The translations under genes were made by a program, and so were the position numbers. 34,789 bases of DNA from Bacillus cereus (GTDB lineage Bacteria > Bacillota > Bacilli > Bacillales > Bacillaceae_G). The notes under the pieces are model-generated. The model was not told where the DNA came from. It saw nothing but the letters and a program-made list of their open reading frames with translations, and made no database searches. The stretch lies in the NCBI RefSeq assembly GCF_002584535.1, contig NZ_NUOT01000004.1, positions 1 through 34,789 on the forward strand, read 5' to 3'. This document shows, piece after piece, positions 21,795 through 29,803 of this stretch; within the stretch, counting starts at the first letter, position 1; each line of letters opens with the position of its first letter.

Positions 21795-22778
21795 ATGATA
21801 CATGATAGCGTTCTTTCACTAATAGGTAATACCCCAGTAGTTAAAATTAATAATTTAGTACAAAATGATGATGCTGAACTATATGTGAAATTAGAAGGTT
21901 TCAATCCTGGTGGAAGTTCAAAAGATAGAGTAGCAAAACGAGTGATAGAATATGCTGAAAAACATGGGAAATTAAAACCAGGGGGAACAATTGTAGAATC
22001 ATCTTCTGGAAATCTTGCTATAGGTCTTTCAATTGTAGCGCAAATGAAGGGATACAAGATGATCTGTGTAGTAGATCCTAAAATAAGTAAGGTAAATTTA
22101 AACATTATTAAAGCATTTGGTGCACAGATTCATATGGTAGATGAGGCTGATGAATATGGAAATTATTTAAAAACAAGGTTAGCTACAGCACAAAACTTAG
22201 CAAAATCTATTAAAGGTGCCTACTGGCCGAATCAGTATAATAATCCTGAAAATCCTGAGGCTTACATCCGGTCTTTAGTTCGTGAAATTTATGAGGATTT
22301 TGGTGATGCCTTAGATTGGATTGTATGCCCAGTCGGAACAGCAGGTCTGATAACGGGAGTCGCAAAAGAAATGAAAATATTAAATCCAGCTGTGAAAATT
22401 ATGGCTGTTGATGCTGTAGGTTCCGTTATATTTGGAGGAGCACCAGGGACACGCAGACTACTTGGAATCGGAAATGCAATTGTTCCAGGAAATTTAAATA
22501 CTAGTTTATATGATGATTTGAGCTATGTAAATGATGCAGATGGATTTTTTATAACGAGACAGCTTGCTTTAAAAGAAGGGCTCTTAGTAGGAGGCTCTTC
22601 TGGGGCAACAGTTTGTGCAGCTTTAAGATTATTAGAAAAATTACCAAAAGACAAAAAAGTATTAGCTGTATTACCAGATAGAGGCGATCGATATTATAGT
22701 ACAATTTTTTCAGACGATTGGCTGAATCAGAATGAAATTCAGTTGCCTGAGGGTAATAATGAATCTGTTTTAATTTAA
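21795..22778 (+). CDS. sbnA: SbnA-like N-(2-amino-2-carboxyethyl)-L-glutamate synthase
   Basis: The 327-residue PLP enzyme has the cysteine-synthase fold: the PLP lysine K43 in P-G-G-S-S-K-D-R, S-S-G-N-L at residues 70-74, P-V-G-T-A-G-L for the phosphate cup and G-G-S-S-G-A-T near the end. Blocks specific for SbnA rather than CysK are present: C-V-V-D-P-K-I-S, Y-W-P-N-Q-Y-N-N, V-D-A-V-G-S-V-I-F-G and L-P-D-R-G-D-R-Y. SbnA joins O-phospho-L-serine and L-glutamate to give ACEGA, releasing phosphate. The start at 21795 has AAGGAGA 7 bases upstream; the longer frame from 21777 runs over that site. It follows the serine-kinase gene by 130 bases and precedes sbnB by 36, so kinase, synthase and dehydrogenase form one pathway unit. 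Confidence 0.9.
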   Translation: MIHDSVLSLIGNTPVVKINNLVQNDDAELYVKLEGFNPGGSSKDRVAKRVIEYAEKHGKLKPGGTIVESSSGNLAIGLSIVAQMKGYKMICVVDPKISKVNLNIIKAFGAQIHMVDEADEYGNYLKTRLATAQNLAKSIKGAYWPNQYNNPENPEAYIRSLVREIYEDFGDALDWIVCPVGTAGLITGVAKEMKILNPAVKIMAVDAVGSVIFGGAPGTRRLLGIGNAIVPGNLNTSLYDDLSYVNDADGFFITRQLALKEGLLVGGSSGATVCAALRLLEKLPKDKKVLAVLPDRGDRYYSTIFSDDWLNQNEIQLPEGNNESVLI

Positions 22779-22814
22779 TTAAAAATTAACTTTCAATTAA
22801 AAGGAGTGCTATTT

Positions 22815-23834
22815 ATGTTATTAGAAACTAAACCAGAATTAATTTACCTTAGCAAACAGGATATTATTAACCTAGGTGGTTATGAATCAGAAATCTATGT
22901 GAAAGCTATAAAACAAGCTTTGACTATACATTCTAAAAAGAATTTTAGTCAACCTTTAAAACCATATTTAAAGACAAATAAAGAAGGAGAGCATATTGCT
23001 GATAGAATTATTGCTATGCCAGCATACTTGGGTGAACCTAATATTTCTGGGATTAAATGGATAGGTAGTAAGTTTGATAATCCTATAAAAAAGAATATGG
23101 AAAGAGCAAGTGCATTAATTATTTTAAATGATCCTGAAACTAATTTTCCAATTGCTATTTTAGAAGGTAGTGTTATTAGTTCAATGAGAACTGCGGCGGT
23201 GACAGTAGTAGCAACTGAATATCTAGCTAAGAATGGATTTGAAAGAGTTTCTATCATGGGTTGTGGATTGATTTCTAGAATGCATATAAATTCTTTATTA
23301 GAACAGTTTAATAGTATCAAACAAATTAATTTGTTTGATTTAGATAATGAAAAAGCACAAGTATTGGCTCAGGATATGAAGAAACGTTTTAATAATGTAG
23401 AGTTTCAAATTCATAGTTCAGCTCAAAGAGCAGTGGAAGTAGCTGAAGTACTTGTAACATGCACGGTAGCAGATAAACCTTATATTAAGTCAGAATGGAT
23501 TCAAAAGGGAACTTTTGTAAGTAACATCTCAATTATGGATATAGAAAAAGATGCATTTTTAAAAGCAGATAAAGTGATTGTTGATGATTGGGATCAAGCA
23601 AACAGAGAAAAGAAAATAATAAATCAACTCGTATTAGAAGGGAAATTTTCAAAAGATATGCTACATGCAGAACTGGGAGATATTATTACTGGTAAGTGTG
23701 CAGGAAGAACAACAGATGAAGAAATTATAATATTAAATCCTATGGGAATGGCAATAGAGGATATCTCATGTGCACATGAAATATATGAGAAAGCCCGAGA
23801 GAATGGAGCTGGAACGGTATTAAGTTTATATTAA
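22815..23834 (+). CDS. sbnB: SbnB-like ACEGA dehydrogenase, L-2,3-diaminopropionate forming
   Basis: The 339-residue protein belongs to the ornithine cyclodeaminase/mu-crystallin fold and closely follows S. aureus SbnB: P-L-K-P-Y-L, H-I-A-D-R-I-I-A-M-P, G-I-K-W-I-G-S-K, I-L-N-D-P-E-T-N, S-S-M-R-T-A-A-V, the NAD-binding I-M-G-C-G-L-I, V-V/I-D-D-W-D-Q, N-R-E-K-K-I-I-N-Q-L-V-L-E-G-K-F-S-K and N-P-M-G-M-A-I-E-D-I-S. SbnB oxidatively splits ACEGA with NAD+ to L-2,3-diaminopropionate and 2-oxoglutarate. Start 22815 follows AAGGAGTG; the frame from 22806 would ignore it. A very strong terminator closes the unit. The remaining staphyloferrin B genes are absent from the window. Confidence 0.9.
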   Translation: MLLETKPELIYLSKQDIINLGGYESEIYVKAIKQALTIHSKKNFSQPLKPYLKTNKEGEHIADRIIAMPAYLGEPNISGIKWIGSKFDNPIKKNMERASALIILNDPETNFPIAILEGSVISSMRTAAVTVVATEYLAKNGFERVSIMGCGLISRMHINSLLEQFNSIKQINLFDLDNEKAQVLAQDMKKRFNNVEFQIHSSAQRAVEVAEVLVTCTVADKPYIKSEWIQKGTFVSNISIMDIEKDAFLKADKVIVDDWDQANREKKIINQLVLEGKFSKDMLHAELGDIITGKCAGRTTDEEIIILNPMGMAIEDISCAHEIYEKARENGAGTVLSLY

Positions 23835-23845
23835 TGAATAATTGA

Positions 23846-23888
23846 TTTAAACAAAGAAACTGTATAATTTACAGTTTCTTTGTTTAAA
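23846..23888. terminator. Strong terminator after the sbnB-like gene
   Basis: A 19-bp perfect stem (TTTAAACAAAGAAACTGTA and its complement) with a 5-base loop. It separates sbnB from the broken second kinase gene. Confidence 0.85.
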
Positions 23889-24083
23889 AAAGGACATTCT
23901 TATTAAAATATTTAAAAATATCCTTTTTTATTTAATGAAATAGTAGAAAAGATTTTAATAATTGATTTGCATACTGTAATGTATTTGACTGGTATTTACA
24001 CTTATCATTAACTATACTTCTTGAAGGGAAATGGATAAATTATAAAAAGTTATTAGTGAAGTTAAAAGAGAAGGAATACAGAT

Positions 24084-24792
24084 ATGATAGAGAATGTCCA
24101 ATTGATTCCCTTTAATCAAGTGATTTTTTATGAACAATATGATAAAGAAAGAGTAACTATGATTGAAAATAGTATTGCAGATGAGAAAATTCTTATAGAT
24201 TTACCAGCTGCACTGAAAACCAGTTCAAATCAATATCTTATATTGGATGGTACACATCGTACCTTAGCTTTAAGGAATGAATATTCCAACTCAAATAGTG
24301 GATGAAAATAGCCTGCAGGTTAGTTCTTGGATTCATCAAATTTCTAAGAGTGGGGATTTACTAAAGAGAATTTTCGATAATTCTCATATTTACTGTTCAG
24401 AAAAAATCTTAGACGGAAACAGGTATGTAACTAATATGTGTATGGATGATAAAATGTATTATTTATATAGCAGTAATACGTGTAATAACCCAATAGAATA
24501 TGTTACTAATATGTTAAATTCGGTCATAACAATGTATACAAATAATTCTAGCTTTAAAAGGTTAAAAAAAGAAGAATATAACCCAACTTTTTCTAGTATT
24601 ACATTTGAGTTTCCGATATTTTCAATACAAGAAATATTAAAGATTATTAGTAATAAAGATTTATTTCTACAAAATGTAGTAAGATTTGTTATTGCATGTG
24701 GAAAGTTAAGGGATTTGAAGATTCCAATCAATATTATACGAAGCCCTGAAGTATTTGAATTTGATTGGAAAGAGCTTCTAAAAATAAACTAA
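24084..24792 (+). pseudogene. Second SbnI/SerK-like gene, frameshifted
   Basis: The first 66 or so residues align without a gap to the intact homologue at 20900: E17 is kept, and L-I-L-D-G-T-H-R-T-L-A-L falls at residues 52-63. The frame then stops at 24303 and the remaining protein (I-P-T-Q-I-V-D-E-N to W-K-E-L-L-K) continues in the +1 frame from about 24280. Compared with the intact copy about four residues are missing at the joint, so a deletion near 24285 (about 11 bases) fits better than a single-base slip. AGAGAAGGAATACAG supplies a weak ribosome binding site. The gene is diverged from its paralogue, so it is an old duplicate or came with the racemase gene behind it. Confidence 0.7.
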
Positions 24793-24907
24793 AAATCTTA
24801 TTCTAGCAAGAGTATAGGATAAGATTGGAGGATACGGATTTTTGAAGTAATCTAACGTATATGTGATCATTTCAAATGATTAATGGTTAAAATTCACTTA
24901 AGTTAAG

Positions 24908-24940
24908 ACAGCTTATTCTGTTAAAAAAGCTGTTTTTTTA
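24908..24940 (+). terminator. Rho-independent terminator before the racemase gene
   Basis: The stem ACAGCTT/AAGCTGT (24908-24933) is followed by TTTTTTT. It isolates the racemase gene from the broken kinase gene. Confidence 0.7.
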
Positions 24941-24996
24941 TGGTATGCGAGGATTATATCTCGGTAATAACGTGATTTATTTAAGGAGGAGCTAAA

Positions 24997-26139
24997 TTGA
25001 GTGATACTACATATGCAACATGGGCAGAAATACATTTAGATTCACTGGCGCATAATTATCAATGGTTTCGTAAAAATATTTCGTCTAACACAAAAATTTT
25101 TGCGGTGGTAAAAGCAAATGCATATGGACATGGTCTAGTTCCTATTGCAAATTGCTTAATGAAAGAGGGAGTTGATGGTTTTACTGTTGTTTTCCCATAT
25201 GAAGGAATTGAATTAAGAAGAAAGGGAATTGATTTGCCTATTATTATTTTGTCACCTTTTTTTTCGGAGCAAGCTAAAGAAATTGTAAGATGGAATTTAA
25301 CACCTAGTATAACACATAAAAAACAATTGCTTGATTTAGCTAAGTGGACAAAACTATTTAACGTAAATATTAAAGTCCATATAAAAGTAGATACAGGTCT
25401 TGCACGTAGTGGATCTCGTAATCGAAATGAACTTTTAGAATTGTTAAAAATGGCGAATGAATTACCGGGTATAGAGATAGAGGGAGTATTCACTCATTTT
25501 GCATCAGCAGATCATCCCAATGCTTTATATTTAAAAGAAGAAAATGAGCGGTTTCTAAAAATGATATACAATATTACAGATCATTACGATATCCCATTAG
25601 TTCATGCTGCAGCTACAGCAGCGACAATCAGATCTATAGATACGCATTTTGATATGGTTAGGATAGGGCTAGGGTTGTATGGATATGACCCATTGCCGGA
25701 TTATTTAGAACGAAATTGCCCACTTAGGCCAGTAATGACCCTGAATACCAGGATTGCATATCTAAAATGGATTGAGGAGGGTGAAAGTATTGGATACAAT
25801 CGGAAATATACAGCAGATAAACCTATGCATATTGCAACTGTTCCAATTGGATATGCAGATGGAATGAATCGAAGAATAGCTAATCGTTATTCTTTTCATG
25901 TAGATGACCAGTGTTGTAAAATACGTGGGAATTTATGTATGGATCAAATTATGATTGATGTTACCAAAGTCGAAAATGTTGGTATAGGACAAAAAGTTAC
26001 CGTTATGGGAAGGGATCAACTTACAGCTAGATCATTGGCAGAATGTTTAGGTACAGCAATTGATGAGGTTTTATGTTCAATATCTACAAGAGTTCCTCGT
26101 TTATACCTAAAACAAGAGGAATTCTTATTAACACTATAA
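24997..26139 (+). CDS. Alanine-racemase-family PLP racemase in the diaminopropionate island
   Basis: The 380-residue protein has the Alr layout: the PLP lysine K39 in V-V-K-A-N-A-Y-G-H-G, V-D-T-G-L-A-R-S-G (usually DTGM.R.G, here Met to Leu), E-G-V-F-T-H-F-A, the second catalytic Tyr in S-I-G-Y-N-R-K-Y (about residue 265), and C-M-D-Q near 311. All catalytic residues are present and the length is normal. The start is TTG 24997 after AAGGAGG. Bacillus genomes already carry other alanine racemases. Together with the place beside the L-Dap genes this suggests an accessory racemase, perhaps acting on alanine, serine or diaminopropionate; the sequence alone does not decide. Confidence 0.85.
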   Translation: MSDTTYATWAEIHLDSLAHNYQWFRKNISSNTKIFAVVKANAYGHGLVPIANCLMKEGVDGFTVVFPYEGIELRRKGIDLPIIILSPFFSEQAKEIVRWNLTPSITHKKQLLDLAKWTKLFNVNIKVHIKVDTGLARSGSRNRNELLELLKMANELPGIEIEGVFTHFASADHPNALYLKEENERFLKMIYNITDHYDIPLVHAAATAATIRSIDTHFDMVRIGLGLYGYDPLPDYLERNCPLRPVMTLNTRIAYLKWIEEGESIGYNRKYTADKPMHIATVPIGYADGMNRRIANRYSFHVDDQCCKIRGNLCMDQIMIDVTKVENVGIGQKVTVMGRDQLTARSLAECLGTAIDEVLCSISTRVPRLYLKQEEFLLTL

Positions 26140-26598
26140 AAAAGGAAAAACGTCGTTTTTTATGCTTGTCTAATTTTAAGATGTCATTTTGAAAGAGTAA
26201 AATAAATAAGGTTTCTTATGTGATAGTAAGAGAATAGGAACTGTAAAAGGAAAGTGTTTTAATAGAGTTAATATGGTGAAGATGATGAACTTGAAATATT
26301 GGAGAAACAATAAAGTGAAAATTCCATCAATGAGTCTTCATTCCCACTGATGGAAAGCCCTCACCAACCAAGCTTTTATTGCATGCGAATAGCTGGATAA
26401 AAAACATAATAGTGTAAGGTTTAAAAAGGAGTTTTTAAAAAGCAGAAAAAAGATTGAGAAGTTAAAGAATATAATTTAAGTAAATTCTATATTAAGCATA
26501 TCAGCAATGAATAGTAATTTACATCTTTTAAGGGGGACATAGAATACAATTGAGATTTATAAAAGCAAGCGTCTCAGTAGGAGTATAGCGATAGAACA
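26140..26598. other. Intergenic stretch with an inverted repeat
   Basis: About 500 bases without a supported gene. An 8-bp perfect inverted repeat TTCCATCA/TGATGGAA (26322-26355, 18-base loop) lies in a less AT-rich patch (about 26315-26400) that looks like part of a repeat element or a lost gene. Nothing else is recognised. Confidence 0.35.
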
Positions 26599-26607
26599 TG
26601 TTACAAT
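26599..26607 (+). promoter_or_regulatory. Extended -10 promoter element of ypgR/cvfC
   Basis: TGTTACAAT within GAACATGTTACAATAC lies 37 bases before the GTG start. It is the same extended -10 as upstream of ypgQ (12655); a close relative, GAACATGTTAAAAT, precedes the gene at 32037. Confidence 0.45.
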
Positions 26608-26644
26608 ACAGCTAAGAACAAGCAATAAAGGAGAGTTTATTTAC

Positions 26645-27772
26645 GTGAAGATTAAAGCAATAGAACCGACGCCAAGTCCGAATACGATGAAAGTCATCTT
26701 AAATGAAGTGTTACCATCAGGAGCACGTAATAATTACACAAATGAGAATGTAGAACAAGCACCAGAGCAAGTACAGCAAATTTTAAAAATTGAAGGTATT
26801 AAAGGTGTATACCATGTTGCTGACTTTTTAGCAGTAGAGAGAAATGCGAAGTATGACTGGAAAGTACTTTTACAACAAGTTCGTGCTATGTTTGGAGAAG
26901 AAGTAACTGAAGAAGATGAGAGGGAGCAACTTTCGCATTTTGGCGAAGTGAAAGTATTCATTCAAATGTTCTTTACAATTCCGATGCAAGTGAAATTAAC
27001 AGATGGAACAACGGAAGAACGAGTGGGTTTACCAGATCGTTTTAAAGAAGCGATTATGAAAGTACAAATGTCTGCACCTAATGTTGTCAAAGAGCGTAAA
27101 TGGGTGGAACAAAGTACACGTTATGGCAATTTTGAAGAAATCGGAAAGGAAGTTGTGGAAGAAATTATAGCTGCTTATCCAGAGGGGCGCGTTGGAAAAA
27201 CTGTAAAAGAATTATTAGATCAAGCAGGTGCTAAAGAAGTAACGATTGCAAAGCGTGAACCATATAAAGTTACAGAGGAAATGATGGCGGATCTTGATTG
27301 GAAAAGTCGTTATGCAGCGCTTGAACAAATGGATCCTACAGAAGAAGATATTCCTGTATTGAAGAAAGCACTAGAAGATGAGAAAGTATCTATCCGCCGC
27401 CTAGCAACAGCGTACTTAGGTATGGTAAAAGGTGATGAAGTCTTGCCATTATTGTATAAGGCTTTACTAGATCGCTCTGTAAGTGTACGCCGTACTGCGG
27501 GCGATTGCTTATCAGATGTAGGAGATCCAGCAGCGATGTTTGTTATGATTAAAGCACTTAAAGATCCAAGTAAATTGGTGCGCTGGCGCGCGGCAATGTT
27601 CTTATTTGAACTTGGTGATGAAAGTGCAATTCCAGCGCTACGTATAGCGCAAGATGATCCAGAGTTCGAAGTAGCAATGCAAGCTCGTTTAGCATTAGAA
27701 CGTATTGAAGGCGGAGAAGAAGCGAAAGGATCGGTTTGGAAACAAATGACGGAGTCTCGCAAAGGAGAATAA
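26645..27772 (+). CDS. ypgR: CvfC/YpgR family: Nfu N-terminal domain plus HEAT repeats
   Basis: The 375-residue protein opens with an Nfu-N type domain (about residues 1-85): P-T-P-S-P-N-T-M-K, G-I-K-G-V-Y-H-V-A-D-F-L-A-V-E-R. The C-terminal third has HEAT/PBS-lyase-like repeats (R-Y-A-A-L-E-Q-M, R-R-L-A-T-A-Y-L-G, R-R-T-A-G-D-C-L-S-D-V-G-D-P, R-W-R-A-A-M-F-L-F-E-L-G-D). This is the layout of B. subtilis YpgR and S. aureus conserved virulence factor C. A scaffold role, perhaps in iron-sulfur or redox biology, is suggested by the Nfu-like domain, but the biochemical function is not known. The start is GTG 26645, about 10 bases after AGGAGAG. The next gene follows after 4 bases. Confidence 0.8.
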   Translation: MKIKAIEPTPSPNTMKVILNEVLPSGARNNYTNENVEQAPEQVQQILKIEGIKGVYHVADFLAVERNAKYDWKVLLQQVRAMFGEEVTEEDEREQLSHFGEVKVFIQMFFTIPMQVKLTDGTTEERVGLPDRFKEAIMKVQMSAPNVVKERKWVEQSTRYGNFEEIGKEVVEEIIAAYPEGRVGKTVKELLDQAGAKEVTIAKREPYKVTEEMMADLDWKSRYAALEQMDPTEEDIPVLKKALEDEKVSIRRLATAYLGMVKGDEVLPLLYKALLDRSVSVRRTAGDCLSDVGDPAAMFVMIKALKDPSKLVRWRAAMFLFELGDESAIPALRIAQDDPEFEVAMQARLALERIEGGEEAKGSVWKQMTESRKGE

Positions 27773-27776
27773 TCAT

Positions 27777-28160
27777 ATGCTCGTTTTCTACGATAGTTGG
27801 TGTCCGATGTGCAGGGCAGTGGCAGAGCGTACGAAGAAGCTTGATAAAAAAGGCGCAGTGAAGTTTGTTTCTTTTCGTGATAAAGATGTAGTGGAACAGT
27901 ATCAGCTTTCTTTAGCATTACAAAGTAAGATGGGACAAAGACTTTACATTTTAAAAAATAATAAATGGTATGAAGGTATCGGTAGTGTATATGTATTAGC
28001 CAAGGCTGTGCCATCATACTGGTTTGCAGTACCATTTATTAAGTTATCTATTTTACTTGGATTTGGAAATAAAGTGTATGATTATATTGCCAATAATAGA
28101 AAGCTTGTTCCAATTGGCCATTGCCGCGTGGGGGTTTGTGAAATTCCCTCAAAAAAATGA
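27777..28160 (+). CDS. DCC-family (DUF393/YuxK-like) thiol-disulfide oxidoreductase
   Basis: The 127-residue protein begins with the DCC signature: V-F-Y-D-S-W-C-P-M-C (Cys9 and Cys12), then F-V-S-F-R-D, and has a W-Y-E-G-I-G-S-V-Y-V-L central region with a hydrophobic segment near residues 80-95. DCC proteins are thioredoxin-like and probably act in disulfide or metal-related chemistry. It begins 4 bases after the ypgR stop, so the two are an operon with a possible shared redox theme. The length is normal and no damage is seen. Confidence 0.8.
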   Translation: MLVFYDSWCPMCRAVAERTKKLDKKGAVKFVSFRDKDVVEQYQLSLALQSKMGQRLYILKNNKWYEGIGSVYVLAKAVPSYWFAVPFIKLSILLGFGNKVYDYIANNRKLVPIGHCRVGVCEIPSKK

Positions 28161-28243
28161 AAGCATTACTATCTTTCTTTTGCACCTATTATAAGAGCGT
28201 GATATGATGAATTTGGAATGAAAGTTGAAGGAGAGATTACAAG

Positions 28244-28678
28244 ATGTCAAATGCATACGAAGAATACATGCGTCAAATGGTAATTCCGATGCGCCAAGAG
28301 TTAGTGCGTGCGGGATTCGAAGAATTAACTACTGAAGAAACTGTAAGAGAATATATGGAAAATGCGACAGGTACAACATTAGTTGTCGTAAACTCTGTTT
28401 GTGGATGTGCAGCTGGTTTAGCTCGTCCATCAGCTGGGCAAGCGGTTGTACGTTCTGAAAAACAACCAGACCACCTTGTAACTGTATTTGCAGGGCAAGA
28501 TAAAGACGCAACAGCTACAATGCGTGAATACTTCGGAGATATTCCACCGTCTTCACCATCTATGGCGTTATTAAAAGGAAAAGAAGTTGTTCACTTCATT
28601 CATCGTCATGAAATTGAAGGAGCAACAATGGAAGAAATCATTAATAATTTAGAACAGGCTTTTGAAAAGCATTGCTAA
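28244..28678 (+). CDS. brxA: Bacilliredoxin BrxA
   Basis: The 144-residue protein is nearly colinear with B. subtilis BrxA (YphP): M-S-x-A-Y-E-E-Y-M-R-Q, the active site V-N-S-V-C-G-C-A-A-G-L-A-R-P (Cys53 and Cys55), V-T-V-F-A-G-Q-D-K, S-S-P-S-M-A-L-L-K-G-K-E-V-V-H-F-I and the C-terminal H-C. Bacilliredoxins remove bacillithiol from S-bacillithiolated proteins after oxidative stress. AAGGAGAG is about 10 bases upstream. The CGC motif and the length are fully conserved. Confidence 0.92.
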   Translation: MSNAYEEYMRQMVIPMRQELVRAGFEELTTEETVREYMENATGTTLVVVNSVCGCAAGLARPSAGQAVVRSEKQPDHLVTVFAGQDKDATATMREYFGDIPPSSPSMALLKGKEVVHFIHRHEIEGATMEEIINNLEQAFEKHC

Positions 28679-28680
28679 AA

Positions 28681-28706
28681 AGGGGGAGAATGATTCTCCC
28701 TTTTTT
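28681..28706 (+). terminator. Terminator of brxA
   Basis: The perfect stem GGGGGAGAA-TGA-TTCTCCC-type is followed by TTTTTTCTTT, just after the stop codon. Confidence 0.85.
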
Positions 28707-28727
28707 CTTTATATATGAGGTGAAAAG

Positions 28728-29504
28728 ATGATTGTAACAACAGCAGGACGAACGAATAAGGAAATGACAACTTATGCAAAAGAGGTAGCGGAAGAATTAC
28801 AAAGCTCTTTTGTCATGCGGAATGATATATCTGTATCCAAGCTACATGAGCAGTTTAAGCAAGATATACTGGTTGTAGGAAAAAATCGATTAGCGATTTA
28901 TCCAAAAGGTACCGAAGAATCGTTCTTTTTCCATCCTAACTCTGCAATGTTTCGTGTGAAAAGATTAATGCGGGGAGAACATGATCCATTTGTACAGGCT
29001 GCAAAATTAGAAAAAGGAATGACGGTGTTAGATTGTACGCTCGGTATGGCATCAGATAGTATTGTTGCAAGCTATGTTGTAGGAGAAGAAGGGGCTATAA
29101 CGGGACTTGAGGGGAATCGTTACATGGCTTATATAATGAATAAAGGTTTAAAGCAGTGGTGTGCAGGTATTTCAGAAATCGATAAAGCAATGCGTAGAAT
29201 TAGAGTGAAGAAAAACGAGCATTTTGATTTCTTAAAGCGCTGCGAAGACAACAGTTATGATGTTATTTATCTGGATCCAATGTTTGAAGAAACTGTAATT
29301 GAATCAGATGGGATTCGTGGCTTAAAACACTTTGCTTTGTATAACGATGTCACAGATGAAACGATTGCAGAGGCAAAGCGTGTTGCTAGGAAACGTGTTG
29401 TCTTAAAAGATCATTTCCGTAGTACACGATTTGAGAGACATAACTTTTTAGTATATAAGCGGAAAAGCGCGAAATTTCATTTTGGTGTAATTGAACCTTG
29501 CTAA
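28728..29504 (+). CDS. RsmJ-like class I SAM-dependent methyltransferase (YpiP family)
   Basis: The 258-residue protein has a Rossmann methyltransferase core: motif I in V-L-D-C-T-L-G-M-A-S-D-S, an acidic motif II G-L-E-G-N-R, and the catalytic-type motif D-V-I-Y-L-D-P-M-F, which is characteristic of RsmJ (the 16S rRNA m2G1516 enzyme in E. coli) and of B. subtilis YpiP. A role in base N-methylation of RNA is therefore likely; the exact target is not known. The ribosome binding site TGAGGTG lies 7 bases before the ATG. Transcription runs toward the argS leader. Confidence 0.75.
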   Translation: MIVTTAGRTNKEMTTYAKEVAEELQSSFVMRNDISVSKLHEQFKQDILVVGKNRLAIYPKGTEESFFFHPNSAMFRVKRLMRGEHDPFVQAAKLEKGMTVLDCTLGMASDSIVASYVVGEEGAITGLEGNRYMAYIMNKGLKQWCAGISEIDKAMRRIRVKKNEHFDFLKRCEDNSYDVIYLDPMFEETVIESDGIRGLKHFALYNDVTDETIAEAKRVARKRVVLKDHFRSTRFERHNFLVYKRKSAKFHFGVIEPC

Positions 29505-29525
29505 TTATTTGAAAAGATGTATAAT
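29498..29525 (+). promoter_or_regulatory. Promoter of the argS leader
   Basis: TTGCTA and TATAAT, separated by 16 bases, sit about 30 bases before the first T-box stem I pairing. Transcription would begin near 29532. Confidence 0.55.
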
Positions 29526-29549
29526 AAGCAATAATCAATTATATATTAT

Positions 29550-29776
29550 GTCGTAGATGAAGAGAGTAGTCTGGTTCAGAAGTAAAGCGAGCTAGGGATG
29601 GTGAGAGCCTAGTACGGAGAAACGGATGAAGCGCACTTCGGAGACGCTGCTTGAAATGAATAGTAGAGTAAGCCGGGGCCCCCTGTCCTCGTTATAAACG
29701 GGAAAGTGGTTCGTAGTGGACAACAAGGGTGGTACCACGGGTGATAACTCGTCTCTTTTTTAGAGACGAGTTTTTT
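29550..29776 (+). promoter_or_regulatory. T-box riboswitch for arginyl-tRNA, specifier CGC
   Basis: The leader carries a full T-box: stem I with the distal-loop sequence GCTAGGGATGGTGAGAGCC, the specifier-loop region GAAGCGCACTTCGGAG, in which CGC (29632-29634) followed by AC fits an arginine codon, then the conserved T-box AGGGTGGTACCACG (29726-29739). A terminator follows, whose 5' arm is shared with the antiterminator. Uncharged tRNA-Arg would pair with the specifier and with the UGGN bulge to stabilise the antiterminator and allow argS expression. The arginine reading is supported by the gene downstream. Confidence 0.9.
29746..29776 (+). terminator. T-box attenuator terminator
   Basis: The stem AACTCGTCTC/GAGACGAGTT is followed by TTTTTT; it is the off-state structure of the riboswitch. 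Confidence 0.9.
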
Positions 29777-29803
29777 GTGTTTAAAAAATAAGGAGGGAGC
29801 AAC

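Noticed and set aside
27310-28035. 241-codon minus-strand frame
   Set aside because: Antisense to the ypgR and DCC genes, which have clear family motifs; no ribosome binding site.
29550-29776. Possible small RNA gene independent of argS
   Set aside because: The T-box consensus, specifier and attenuator explain the whole conserved leader.
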